A DNA stretch of 64,000 bases from Acuticoccus sp963704595 (GTDB lineage Bacteria; Pseudomonadota; Alphaproteobacteria; Rhizobiales; Amorphaceae): positions 2,790,001 through 2,854,000 of the forward strand of contig OY969922.1 in the NCBI GenBank assembly GCA_963704595.1, given 5' to 3'. A model generated the notes under the pieces. The model saw only the letters and a program-made list of their open reading frames with translations. It was not told where the DNA came from and searched no databases. A program made the translations under genes and the position numbers. Below, one piece after another: positions 19,468-29,362 of the stretch; positions within the stretch are counted from its first letter, which is position 1; every line of letters begins with the position of its first letter.

Positions 19468-20889
19468 TCACGACTTGTCCCGGTTTTCCTCGATGATCAG
19501 TTTCGCCTGCTCGACCCAGTTCTCGCGGTCGATCCGGCCCTTGAACGCGAGATACGCATTCACCCAGTCCTTGTTGGACTGGTCCCACGCGGCGATCTGC
19601 TCGAACTTGAAGACGCCGAGGTCGTGCAGCGTCTTGCGGATGACCTTGCCGATGCCGGAGATGCGGGTGAGGTCGTCCACAGGCTCGGCCTCGCTGCGCG
19701 ACATGGCGGGCGGGCGCTTGCCCTCACCGTCGGCGCGGGTCGCGGCATCGCGGTTGGGCGGCGGGGCGACGTCGGCATTCTCCTGCGCCGCCTCGTCCTC
19801 GGGCTCGACCGCGGCGTCGACCTTCGCGGCGAGCTCTTCGGTCTCGCTGGACGCGCCTTCCGATTCGGCGACGGAGGGGCTCGCAGGCGCCCGGGCGGCG
19901 ACGGCCTCGGGGGCGTGCTCGCTCTCGTTGTCTTCCGGGGCCGCGTCGCTTGCGCTGCTCTCGCCGGCGGGCGCGTCCTTGCGCGTGTCTTCCTTGGTGA
20001 CGTCGACGTCACTGTCGTTGCGCAGGCCGGAGTGCTCGGCGGGCGGTCGGCCATGTCCTCGGCCGGGCTGTGCGGCGCGTCCTTGTCTTCCGGTTCGGCG
20101 GTGCCGTCCGTCGTATCGTCGCCGGAGCGGGCGACCTCTGTCTCGGCACGGCCCTCGCCGCTCGGCCGGCCGGCCGATTCGTGGCGCGCCTCGGGCACTG
20201 CGGGATCGACGTTGGATTCGGGCAGCGCGTCGGTGTCGCCGACTTCGGAGCCCTGGCTGGGGCCCTCGCCCGCCGGTTCGCGGTTCACCGGCTCCTTGAG
20301 GGTGGTGATGCCCGACAGAGGCTCGGACGACCGGCGCGCCGACTGCGGCCCGGGGGTCGGCGTGCCGCCGGCGTCCAGGGTGTCGAGCAGCGCGTTGAAG
20401 GTCTCGGGCGTCAGGTCCTCGTAGGTCTCGGCGCCGATCTGCACCATGGGGGCGTTCACGCAGGCCCCGGCGCACTCCACCTCTTCCCACGAGAACTTGC
20501 CGTCGGCCGACACGTCGAACGCGTGGGCGGCGATGCGCTTCTTGCAGACGGAGATGATGTCTTCCGAGCCGCGCAGCATGCACGGCGTGGTGCCGCAGAC
20601 GCCGATGTGGGCGACCGTGCCCACCGGCTTCAGCTGGAACATGGTGTAGAAGGTCGCGATCTCGAAGACGCGGATGTAGGGCATGTCCAGCATGTCCGCG
20701 ACGAGGCGGATCGCAGGCTCGGGCAGCCAGCCGTTGTTCTGCTCCTGCGCACGCCACAGGATGGGGATCACCGCGCTCGCCTGACGTCCCTCGGGATAGT
20801 CCGAGATCTTTCCCGTTCGCCCACTCCAGATTGTCGGGCGTGAACTCAAACGATTTGGGCTGATCGTCGGCGAGGCGCCTTACGGCCAT
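19468..20889 (-). CDS. nuoE: NADH-quinone oxidoreductase subunit E with long acidic linker and C-terminal helical module
   Basis: NuoE holds the N1a [2Fe-2S] cluster next to NuoF. The N-terminal 180 residues are the thioredoxin-like domain: SAVIPILWRAQEQNNGWLPE, VFEIATFYTMFQLKPVG, and ligands in CGTTPCMLRGS and VECAGACVNAPM. A roughly 210-residue linker rich in Glu, Asp, Ala and Pro follows, then a conserved C-terminal module, DDLTRISGIGKVIRKTLHDL to AKLIIEENRDKS, resembling helix-hairpin-helix domains on other alphaproteobacterial NuoE proteins. The frame shifts near 20808 (one extra base) and returns near 20040 (net -1, or two extra bases). Total about 472 residues is long even for such fused forms. 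Confidence 0.88.
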   Translation of the reverse strand: MAVRRLADDQPKSFEFTPDNLEWANGKDLGLSRGTSGERGDPHPVACAGAEQRLAARACDPPRRGHAGHALHPRLRDRDLLHHVPAEAGGHGRPHRRLRHHAVHAARLGRHHLRLQEAHRRPRVRRVGRRQVLVGRGGVRRGLRERPHGADRRRDLRGPDARDLQRAARHPGRRRHADPRAAVGAPVVRASVGHHHPQGAGEPRTGGRGPQPGLRSRRHRRAARIQRRSRSARGAPRIGRPAERRGPCRDRGRPLRRRYDGRHRRTGRQGRAAQPGRGHGRPPAEHSGLRNDSDVDVTKEDTRKDAPAGESSASDAAPEDNESEHAPEAVAARAPASPSVAESEGASSETEELAAKVDAAVEPEDEAAQENADVAPPPNRDAATRADGEGKRPPAMSRSEAEPVDDLTRISGIGKVIRKTLHDLGVFKFEQIAAWDQSNKDWVNAYLAFKGRIDRENWVEQAKLIIEENRDKS

Positions 20890-21044
20890 GGGTCGGCTCC
20901 GGAATTCTTTTGGATCGCGCTGTTCATTAGCACTCTCGGGGCGAAATGACAGCCGCTAACAATGCGGCGATCGCGGGGCATCGGGTGTGGCCGCAAGCCT
21001 GCCGCGCCCGCAAGGGGCGCATGGCGCGGGTCGCGGCCGGCAAC

Positions 21045-22262
21045 TTATCGGTCCACCTCGCCGAACACGATGTCGAGCGAGCCGAGGATGGCCGCGACAT
21101 CGGCCAGCATGTGGCCTTCGCACATGGTGTCCATGGCCTGGAGGTGCGCAAAGCCGGGCGCCTTGATCTTGCAGCGGTACGGCTTGTTGGTCCCGTCCGA
21201 CACCAGATAGACGCCGAACTCGCCCTTGGGCGCCTCGACCGCCACGTAAACCTCGCCCTCGGGCACATGGTAGCCCTCGGTGTAGAGCTTGAAGTGGTGG
21301 ATGAGGGCTTCCATCGAGCGCTTCATCTCGGACGCGCTTGGGCGGGGCGATCTTGCCGTCCAGCGTATGGACCGGGCCCGCCGGTCTTGCGCAGCTTCTC
21401 GATCGCCTGACGCATGATCGAGACCGACTGGCGCATCTCTTCCATGCGGATGAGGTAGCGGTCGTAGCAGTCGCCGTTCTTGCCGACGGGGATCTGGAAC
21501 TTGAACTCCTCGTAGCACTCGTAGGGCTGCGAACGGCGAAGGTCCCACGCAGCGCCCGAGCCGCGCACCATCACGCCCGAGAAGCCCCACGCCCAGCATT
21601 CGTCCAGCGTCACGACGCCGATGTCGACGTTGCGCTGCTTGAAGATGCGGTTTTCCGTGATGAGGTTGTCGAGGTCGTCGACCACCTTGAGGAACGGGTC
21701 GCAGAAGGCCTCGATGTCGTCGATCAGGTCGGGCGGCAGGTCCTGGTGGACGCCGCCGGGGCGGAAGTAGTTGGCGTGGAGACGCGCGCCGCAGGCCCGC
21801 TCGTAGAACATCATCAGCTTCTCGCGCTCCTCGAAGCCCCACAGCGGCGGGGTGAGCGCGCCGACGTCGAGCGCCTGCGTGGTGACGTTGAGGAGGTGCG
21901 ACAGGAGCCGCCCGATCTCGCAGTAGAGGACGCGGATCAGCTGGGCGCGGCTGCGGGATCTCGATGCCGAGGAGCTTCTCGGTCGCGAGCGCGAACGCGT
22001 GCTCCTGGTTCATCGGTGCCACGTAGTCGAGCCGGTCGAAGTAGGGCACGGCCTGCGTGTAGGTCTTGTGCTCGATCAGCTTCTCGGTGCCGCGGTGGAG
22101 AAGGCCGATGTGCGGGTCGACGCGGGTGACGATCTCGCCGTCGAGCTCCAGCACCAGGCGCAGCACGCCGTGCGCGGCCGGGTGCTGCGGGCCGAAGTTG
22201 ATGTTGAAGTTGCGGACCTGGCGCTCTTCGGGCGGGGCCTCTGGCATGGTGCGCTGCTGCAT
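21045..22262 (-). CDS. nuoD: NADH-quinone oxidoreductase subunit D (three apparent 1-base insertions)
   Basis: NuoD, the 49-kDa-type subunit, helps form the quinone site of complex I. It begins near MQQRTMPEAPPEERQVRNF, then NFGPQHPAAHGVLRLVLELD with the conserved histidines, HRGTEKLIEHKTYTQAVPY, DVGALTPPLWGFEEREKLM and FRPGGVHQDLPPDL. The C-terminus has GYHVPEGEVYVAVEAPKGEF and the closing ILGSLDIVFGEVDR. Frame changes near 21952, 21374 and 21333 are each repaired by removing one base, giving about 404 residues. A second in-frame ATG at 22247 is a possible alternative start. The GFA gene ends five bases upstream of the start. Confidence 0.9.
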   Translation of the reverse strand: MQQRTMPEAPPEERQVRNFNINFGPQHPAAHGVLRLVLELDGEIVTRVDPHIGLLHRGTEKLIEHKTYTQAVPYFDRLDYVAPMNQEHAFALATEKLLGIEIPQPRPADPRPLLRDRAAPVAPPQRHHAGARRRRAHPAAVGLRGAREADDVLRAGLRRASPRQLLPPRRRPPGPAARPDRRHRGLLRPVPQGGRRPRQPHHGKPHLQAAQRRHRRRDAGRMLGVGLLGRDGARLGRCVGPSPFAALRVLRGVQVPDPRRQERRLLRPLPHPHGRDAPVGLDHASGDREAAQDRRARSIRWTARSPRPSASEMKRSMEALIHHFKLYTEGYHVPEGEVYVAVEAPKGEFGVYLVSDGTNKPYRCKIKAPGFAHLQAMDTMCEGHMLADVAAILGSLDIVFGEVDR

Positions 22263-22266
22263 GGCT

Positions 22267-22681
22267 CTACTGTCCCCCAGCCAGCGCCATCACTTCGGCG
22301 CCGGTCATCTTGTGGGTCTCGCCCGCGAAGGCATACGTGTCAGGTTTCTGCGTCGACGAAGATTTCGACGCTCAGCGCCTCGGCTGGTGGATTGTCCAGC
22401 GCGAAGACGTTGAGCTCGATCATCGAGCCGTCGTTCATGCGCCATGCGAGGGTCGTGCCGCAGCTGGCGCAGAACGAACGGGTCGCCCATTCGGAGGAGT
22501 TGTACACGGTCACCGGCGCGCCATCGGCAAAATCGAGGCTCGCCGCGTCCACCGCCATGTAGGGGCCTGCGTACATCCGCCGGCAGGTGTTGCAGTGGCA
22601 GGCGGTCACGGTGTCCTTCGCCAGCGTCGCGGTGAACGTGACGGCGCCGCACTGGCAGCGGCCGGTGTGTTCGGCGCCCAT
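22267..22681 (-). CDS. GFA-family zinc protein embedded between nuoC and nuoD (one apparent 1-base insertion)
   Basis: The 137-residue protein starts MGAEHTGRCQCGAVTF with its ATG overlapping the nuoC stop, and ends 5 bases before nuoD, so it is translated as part of the nuo message. It is a glutathione-dependent formaldehyde-activating (GFA/CENP-V-like) domain: zinc ligands CQC, CHCNTC and CASC are all present, with SSEWATRSFCASCGTTLAWR typical of the fold. The frame changes near 22350; one base removed restores the C-terminus PDTYAFAGETHKMTGAEVMA. Most GFA proteins have no proven formaldehyde activity. A role in complex I assembly or repair is only a positional guess. Confidence 0.85.
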
Positions 22682-23308
22682 CAGCTCGGCTTCTCCGCTT
22701 TCTCGTCGCCGGGCAGCACGTAGTCGGTGCCTTCCCAGGGAGACAGGAAGTCGAAGTCGCGGAATTGCTGGGCGAGCTTCACCGGCTCGTAGACGACGCG
22801 CTTGGCCTCGTCGTCGTAGCGGACCTCGACGAAGCCGGTCAGCGGGAAGTCCTTGCGCAGCGGATGCCCGTCGAAGCCGTAGTCGGTGAGGATGCGGCGG
22901 AGATCCGGGTGCTCGGAGAAGATCACGCCGTAAAGGTCGTAGGCCTCGCGCTCGTACCAGTCGGCCGCCGGGAAGAGGCGCGTCAGCGACGGGACGGCGC
23001 GTCCGCTCGTCGGTGGTGAGCTTGAGGCGGACGCGCAGGTTCTGGACCGGCGACAGGAGGTGGTAGACCACGTCGAACCGCTCGGGGCGGGCCGGCCAGT
23101 CCACCGCGCAGATGTCGACGAGGTTGACGAAGCCGGCGCGCGGATCGTCGCGCAGGAAGCGCACCACGTCGACGAGGCCGTCGCGGGTGACGTGCATGGT
23201 CAGCTGGTCGAAGCTGATCTCGTGGCCGAGCACCGCCTCGTCCTGCGCCGTCTTCACCATCTCGGCAAGGTCGGTCAGCGCGTCCCTGTCTTCAACGTAG
23301 TAGGTCAT
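22681..23308 (-). CDS. nuoC: NADH-quinone oxidoreductase subunit C (one apparent 1-base insertion)
   Basis: NuoC (30-kDa type) is a structural subunit of the Q-module of complex I. The start at 23308 reads MTYYVEDRDALTDLAEMVKT. Conserved stretches are the loop FVNLVDICAVDWPARPERFDVVYHL and the family signature ADWYEREAYDLYGVIFSEHPDLRRIL, with GHPLRKDFPLTGFVEVRYDD near the end. The frame changes near 22999; removing one base gives 208 residues, the usual length. The gene overlaps the GFA start codon at its stop and follows nuoB by only two bases. Confidence 0.94.
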
Positions 23309-23310
23309 GA

Positions 23311-23894
23311 TCAGCGCTCGATCGTGCCGGTGCGGCGGATCTTCCGCTGCAGCAGAAGCACGCCGTAGAGCAGCGCCTCCGCCGTGGGCGGGCATCCGGG
23401 CACGTAGATGTCGACGGGGACGACACGGTCGCAGCCGCGCACCACCGAGTAGGAATAGTGGTAGTAGCCGCCGCCGTTGGCGCACGAGCCCATGGAGATG
23501 ACGTAGCGCGGCTCGGGCATCTGGTCGTAGACCTTGCGCAGCGCGGGGGCCATCTTGTTGGTGAGCGTGCCGGCGACGATCATCACGTCGGACTGGCGCG
23601 GGGAGGCGCGCGGCGCAAAGCCGAAGCGCTCGGCGTCGTAGCGCGGCATCGACATCTGCATCATCTCGACCGCGCAGCACGCGAGGCCGAACGTCATCCA
23701 CATCAAGCGAGCCGGTGCGGGCCCACTGGATCAGCGCCTCGGACGAGGTGACGAGGAAGCCCTTGTCCTGCAGCTCCTCGTTGACGGAGCGCGAAGAACG
23801 CGTCGTCCGGCTTGTTGCCCACGGTGTCGACGGGGCGGGACCGGACCGGAAGGCCGCGCTCGTCGAGCAGCGGCTTGTCAGACGTCAATTCCAT
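23311..23894 (-). CDS. nuoB: NADH-quinone oxidoreductase subunit B (two apparent 1-base insertions)
   Basis: NuoB carries cluster N2, the last iron-sulfur centre before quinone. The start is ATG 23894 (MELTSDKPLLDERGLPVRS), overlapping the nuoA stop. The conserved core has WMTFGLACCAVEMMQM with the tandem cysteines, MPRYDAERFGFAPRASPRQSD, MGSCANGGGYYHYSYSVVRG and VPVDIYVPGCPPTAEALLYG; all four cluster cysteines are present. Frame changes near 23791 and 23705 are each repaired by one base, giving 193 residues, the normal size in rhizobia. Confidence 0.94.
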
Positions 23895-24251
23895 TCCAGC
23901 GCCCCTTTCTTCCACTCGTACACAAATCCGATCGTCAGGATCGTCAGGAACACCATCACCGAACCGAACCCGAACCAGCCGATCGCATCGAACGACAGGA
24001 TCCACGGGAACAGGAACGCGACCTCGAGGTCGAAGATGATGAACAGGATCGCGACCAGGTAGAACCGGACGTCGAACTTCATGCGGGCATCGTCGAAGGC
24101 GTTGAAGCCGCACTCGTAGGCCGACAGCTTCTCCGGGTCCGGGCTCTTGTAGGCGACGACGAACGGCACCGACCAGCAGCACCGCGCACAGCACGGTCGC
24201 GACCCCTATGAAGATGATCACCGGCAGATAGCTCGCTAGAAGCTGTTCCAT
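23885..24251 (-). CDS. nuoA: NADH-quinone oxidoreductase subunit A (one apparent 1-base insertion)
   Basis: NuoA is a small three-helix membrane subunit at the junction of the two arms of complex I. It begins MEQLLASYLPVIIFIGVAT with GGGGA upstream of the ATG. The signature loop reads PEKLSAYECGFNAFDDARMKFDVRFYLVA, followed by two hydrophobic helices (ILFIIFDLEVAFLFPW and SVMVFLTILTIGFVYEWKKG). The frame changes near 24168; removing one base gives 121 residues. It is the first gene of the nuoA-I block, with the operon promoter expected in the divergent 24252-24540 region. Confidence 0.95.
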
Positions 24252-24540
24252 GACGTCCCCAAAGCCTGTTGGCGCTACCCGTATCGCATGTAGCGCTGGA
24301 GTTGGAATGACTCAAAGGGCGCGGCGTCGCAAGGCTGCTTCATTGCGCTGCACCCAGACGATGCCTCTCTGCCACGCCAGACGCAACGGCGGAGACAGCC
24401 TGAAATACCCCTTCACCCGCCGTCCGCCGCCCCTGGGTTGCAGGCGCGCGGGCCACACGAGCGCCAGAAGGCGCGCTGATTCGCGCCCCAATGGTGTTAA
24501 TTGCGTGCCGGACGCGGAATGCTGTCCGCGTTCCGACCCG

Positions 24541-26080
24541 ATGATAGGCGAGCCCGTGCCCGAGAACGACCCCGCGAAGACCGAGCCCGCCCCCGTCGCA
24601 CCGCCGCTTGTGGCGGACGCAGGTGGGCCAATGCGCCGCATCGCGGGATGGGTCGGCGCCCTCCTCGCCGGCGCGATGGCGCGGATCGTGATCCTGCTGG
24701 GCGCGACCATCGTCCTCGCCCGCTTCCTGACGCCGACCGAATTCGGGCTCGCCAGCCTCATCACCAGCATCGTCGTCCTTCTCACCGTGTTCGCGGGGGG
24801 CGACGCGTTCGAGGAGGCGCTCGCGCAGCGGCGCGTGCTGCGCAAGATCCACCTCCAGGCCGTCATCGGCTATTCGTGGCTGTTCACGACACTCATCATC
24901 GCGGTCGCGATCGTTCTCGGCGTCGTCGTCGGCCCGCTGTTCGACGAGCCGGCGTTCTGGCCGCTCTTCGCGTTCGGCTGCGTCTCGATCTACGCCAACA
25001 GCATCACCACCACCGCAACGGCGATGGTGCGGCGGCAGAAGCGCTTCAAGGTGATCGCGCGCGGCGAGCTCATCGGGGCAGCGCTGGGCTCGGCGGGCGC
25101 GATCGGGCTCGCGGCGCTAGGGGCCGGGCCGTGGGCGGTGGTGGCGCTGCGCGTCATCATGGTGAGTGCGGTCGCGGTGAACCTTGCGCTGGCGAGCCGC
25201 GTCCTCGTCCTGCCGAGGCTCAAGTTCGCGCCGATCCGGGAGCTCCTGCGCTTCTCGTCCTTCTCGCTCGGCCAGCGGCTGGCGACGGACGGAAGCTACA
25301 TGGTGCTCAACTACGTCGTCGCGAGCTTCTTCAGCGTCGCGGCGGTCGGCTACTTTTCGATGGCGCTCCGCCTCACCGACCCGATGCGCGGCGTGGCGCG
25401 CTCCGTCTCGCACAACATCGCGTTCAGCTTCTTCCGCTCGCGCGTCGGGCAGTTCAATTTCACCGAGGTGTTCCTCAACACGCTCGCGGTGGTCTCGCTC
25501 CTCGCTTTCCCGGCGTTCCTCGGGATCGCGGCTGTCGCGGGGCTCTTCATCGAGGTGGTGGTCGGCGCCGGGTGGGAAGAGTCCGTCCCCATCGTGCGGG
25601 CGCTTGCGATCGGCTCGGCGATCATCATCCCGCTCGATCTGGTGGCGACCGCGCTCAACGCGCGCGGCTTCCCCGCGCATCTCTTCACCCAGCGCATGGT
25701 CGGCCTCGGCGCGATGCTGGTGACGCTGGCCGGCTCGGTGGTCGCAGGCCTCTCCGGCCTCGGCGCGGGCATTGCGCGCGCCGTCGGCGACGTCGCGGAG
25801 GCGGGCTATGCGATGCGAGCGCTCGGAAAAAGCCTCGACATGGGGCCGCTCGCGCCGCTGAAGGCGCTGGCGCCGCAGTTCGTCGCCGCCGTGGCGATGG
25901 CGCTCGCCGTCGACACGGCGGTCTGCGGCCATGCGCGGCTCTGCACCCGATGTGGTGGTTCTGGCGGCCGGTGTCGGCGTGGGGGTCGCGGTCTATGCCG
26001 TGCTGGTGGCGGCGCTGTCGGCGCGGGCGCGCGGCTGGCTGCGGCAGGCGCTTTCAGGGCGATTGCGGCGGAAGACGTAG
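24541..26080 (+). CDS. Polysaccharide/oligosaccharide flippase family membrane protein (one apparent 1-base insertion)
   Basis: This about 512-residue polytopic protein belongs to the Wzx/RfbX-like flippase group of the MOP superfamily, which moves lipid-linked saccharides across the inner membrane. After a 30-residue Pro/Ala-rich cytoplasmic leader, a dozen or more hydrophobic segments follow, beginning ILLGATIVLARFLTPTEFGLA, the typical first helix with the tPxefG motif. FSLGQRLATDGSYMVLNYVVAS and the C-terminal ALNARGFPAHLFTQRM are also typical. The frame changes near 25923; dropping one base restores the last hydrophobic segment (VVLAAGVGVGVAVYAVLVAAL). A GTG at 24556 is an alternative start. 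No other capsule genes adjoin, so its substrate is unknown. Confidence 0.85.
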
Positions 26081-26152
26081 AGGATCAAGGAAAGGCGCGG
26101 AGTGCGCGGGCAGGACGATCAGGCTGTAAGGGCTGGGTCGTCTTGTTTGCGG

Positions 26153-26229
26153 TGGCGGGAGTGACGGGGCTCGAACCCGCGACCTCCGGCGTGACAGGCC
26201 GGCACTCTAACCAACTGAGCTACACCCCC
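26153..26229 (-). tRNA. tRNA-Asp (anticodon GUC)
   Basis: A 77-base cloverleaf on the minus strand: acceptor GGGGGTG pairs with CACTCCC, discriminator G and encoded CCA. The anticodon stem CCGGC/GCCGG encloses a CTGTCAC loop with anticodon GTC. The T arm has GTTCGAGC. The convergent flippase gene ends 72 bases away. Confidence 0.95.
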
Positions 26230-26460
26230 GCAACGGAGCGTCGCCGCTCCGATGGGCGCTGACTAAGCCCCGCCCCGTTTTCTGTCAAGCGCGTTGCGCG
26301 CGGATCATTTCATTCTTTTCAGCCGGCGAAGTTTTCCACAGAACGCGGCCACTGCGCCGGACGTGCCGGACACCCGCCGGCGGGGCGGCGGATGCGATGC
26401 CCCTTGCAGCGGAGGCCGCAAACGGCATAGGGATCGCCCCGCGCGCCACGATGCGGCACC

Positions 26461-26537
26461 GGGCGGTTAGCTCAGCTGGTTAGAGCGGCTGGTTTACACC
26501 CAGTAGGTCGGGAGTTCGAATCTCTCACCGCCCACCA
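26461..26537 (+). tRNA. tRNA-Val (anticodon UAC)
   Basis: A 77-base cloverleaf: acceptor GGGCGGT pairs with ACCGCCC, discriminator A and encoded CCA. The anticodon loop TTTACAC reads UAC. The T arm has GTTCGAA. It ends 17 bases before the formate dehydrogenase alpha gene stop on the other strand. The 230 bases between the two tRNAs hold nothing recognisable. Confidence 0.95.
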
Positions 26538-26554
26538 CCGCCCCGCGTGCCCCC

Positions 26555-29362
26555 TCACCCCGCCGGCGACACCCGTGCCGCGCAGAACTTGAACTCCGGG
26601 ATCTTGCCCACCGGGTCGAGCTGCGGGTTGGTCAGCACGTTGGCCGGCGCCTCGCCGAAGCAGAACGGGATGAACAGCATCCCCGGCGTCACGTCCCGGT
26701 CGGCCCGCAGCGTCAGCGAGATCGCGCCGCGCCGCGTCTCCACCCGCACCCGCTCGCCGGCGGAGAGCCGCTGCCGGCCGATGTCGCGCGGGTGCATCGC
26801 GACCGTCGCGACCGGCTCCTGCGCCTCGAGCGCGGTGGCGCGCCGGGTCATCGCGCCGGTGTGCCAGTGTTCGAGCAGGCGGCCCGTGGTGAGGACCATG
26901 GGATAGGCCGCGTCGGGCATCTCGTCGGGCGGGACGAGGTCGGTCGGCACCAGCTTGCCGCGCCCGTCCGCCGTCGGGAATCCCTCGCGGAAGATGATCT
27001 CGGCGCCCGGCGCATCCTCCGACGCGGCGGGATAGGTGACGGACCCCTCCGCCTCCACCCGCGCCCACGGGATGTGGTCGAGCGAGTGCATGTGGCTCGC
27101 CATCTCGGTGTAGACCTCCGAGACGTCGCGGTAGCGCCAGTCGAGGCCGATGGCGTTGCGCCAGCGCGATGATGAGGTCGAGGTCCTGCCGCGCCTCGCC
27201 GGGGGGCGCCAGCGCCGGCCGGTTCATCTGGACCTGCCGGTTGGTGTTGGTGGTCGTCCCGCGCTTCTCGGCCTGCGCGGAGGCGGGGAAGATCACGTCC
27301 GCCTGCCAGGCCGTCTCGGTGAGGAAGATGTCCTGCACGACGAGATGGTCGAGCTTTGCGAGCGCTGCGCGGGCGTGCGTCTGGTCGGGGTCGGACATCG
27401 CGGGGTTCTCGCCCATGATGTACATCCCGCGGATCTCGCCCTCGTGGATCGCGTCCATGATCTCGACCACCGTGAGGCCTGAGCGCGGGTCGAGCGCGCG
27501 GCCCCAGGCGTCCTCGTAACGGGCGCGGACGTCAGGGTCGGCGGCGGACTTGTAGTCCGGGTAGAGCATCGGGACGAGCCCCGCGTCGGACGCGCCCTGC
27601 ACGTTGTTCTGGCCCGCGCAGCGGATGGAGCCCGGTGCCCGGCCGGCCGATGTGGCCCGTCACCAGCGCCAGCGCGATGAGCGCGCGCGAATTGTCCGTG
27701 CCGTGGACGTGCTGGCTGATCCCCATGCCCCAGAAGATGATCGCCCGCTCGGCGCTGGCGTAGGTGCGCGCCACCTCGCGAATCGTCGCCGCCGGAACGC
27801 CGCAGACCTCCGCCATCGCCTCGGGCGAGAACTCGCGCACCTTCGCGGCCAGCGCCTCGTAGCCGTCGACGTTGGCCTGGATGTACTGCCGGTCGACGAG
27901 ATCTTCCGCGATGATGGTGTGGAGCATGGCGTTGAGGAGCGCCACGTCCCGCCCCGGCGTGAAGGTGACGGGGTGCGTCGCGTGCCGCATCAGCCCCTGC
28001 CGGCGCGGGTCGATGACGATGAGCTTCGCGCCGCGCTTGGCCGCCGCCTTGAGGAAGGTCGCCGCGACGGGATGGTTCTGCTCCGGCCGCGCGCCGATCA
28101 CCATGATGCAGTCGGCTTCCTCGGCGGCCGTGAACGGCGCGGAGACGGCGCCGGAGCCGACCCCCTCCATCAGGGCTGCCACCGACGAGGCGTGGCAGAG
28201 CCGCGTGCAGTGGTCGACGTTGTTGGTGCCGAAGCCCTGCCGGATCAGCTTCTGGAAGAGGTAGGCCTCCTCGTTGGTCCCCTTGGCCGAGCCGAAGCCC
28301 GCCAGCGCATGCCCGCCGCGCTCTGCCAGGATGCGCGTGAAGCCCGCCGCGGCATGGGCGATCGCCTCCTCCCAGGTCGCTTCGCGGAAGACGGTGTGGA
28401 TGTCGGCGAAGTCGAGGCGCATGTCGCCCGCCTTGGGGGCGTCCTCGCGGCGAATGAGGGGTCGGGTGAGCCGTTCCGGGCTCATGACGTAGTCGAAGCC
28501 GAAGCGGCCCTTCACGCAGAGGCGGTTGCGGTTGGCGGGGCCGTCGCGGCCGTCGACCTTCACGATCCGCCCGTCCGCCACCGAAATCTCGGTCTGGCAG
28601 CCGACGCCGCAGAACGGGCAGACGGAATGGGCGACGCTTTCGGCGTAGACGGTGCGCCTGGTGGCGCTCTCGTCCATCAGCGTGCGCTCCATGAGGGCGC
28701 CGGTGGGGCAGGCCTGCACGCACTCGCCGCACGCGACGCAGGTGGAAAGGCCCATGGGGTCCGACAGGTCGAACGCCGGCATCGCCTCCATGCCGCGGTG
28801 CGCCATGCCGATGACGTCGTTGGACTGGACGTCCTGGCAGGCGCGTTCGCAAAGGTTGCAGGCGATGCAGGCGTCTAGGTTGACCGCAATCGACGGGTGG
28901 GACGCATCGTGGAAGATGCTCGTCAACCGGAATGCCCTGCCCCGCCCCCGGACGGCCGGAGGGAAAGCGCGCCGTCTCGCTCATGCCCGCGAGCGTCGCC
29001 TGCTGCCAGAACGCCGCTTCGGGGTCAGGCCCGTCCGCCTGCGCCGGCATGTCGGACGCCAGAAGCTCGAACACCAGCCGGCGGTTCTTCTCCACCCGCT
29101 CGCCCGCGGTGCGGACATTCATCCCGGCGGCGGGCTTGCGCACGCACGACGCGGTCAGCACCCGTTCGCCCTCCACCTCCACCATGCACGCCCGGCAGTT
29201 GCCGTCCGGCGCATAGCCGGGCTCGGGACGATGGCAGAGGTGCGGGATCTCGGTCCCGTGGCGCGCCGCGACCGCGAACAGCGTCTCGCCCGGAAGCGCG
29301 TCCACCTGCTCGCCGTCGAGGGTGAAGCGGATCGTCTTGAGGTCCGGCGTGGGCGCGTTCAA
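26555..29362 (-). CDS. fdsA: NAD-dependent formate dehydrogenase alpha subunit (three apparent 1-base insertions)
   Basis: This is the catalytic molybdenum/tungsten bis-MGD subunit that oxidises formate to CO2. A TTG start at 29362 overlaps the upstream stop (TTGA), with GGAG nearby. N-terminal [2Fe-2S] ligands lie in CHRPEPGYAPDGNCRACMV. Ferredoxin clusters are CIACNLCERACQ and CVACGECVQACP, then CPFCGVGCQTEISV for the catalytic-domain cluster, and the metal-ligand cysteine in VDHCTRLCHASSVAAL. The C-terminal molybdopterin-binding domain has YPMVLTTGRLLEHWHTG. Frame changes near 28925, 27613 and 27158 are each repaired by one base, giving about 934 residues. No fdsD or fdhD follows; a tRNA lies downstream instead. 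Confidence 0.92.
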
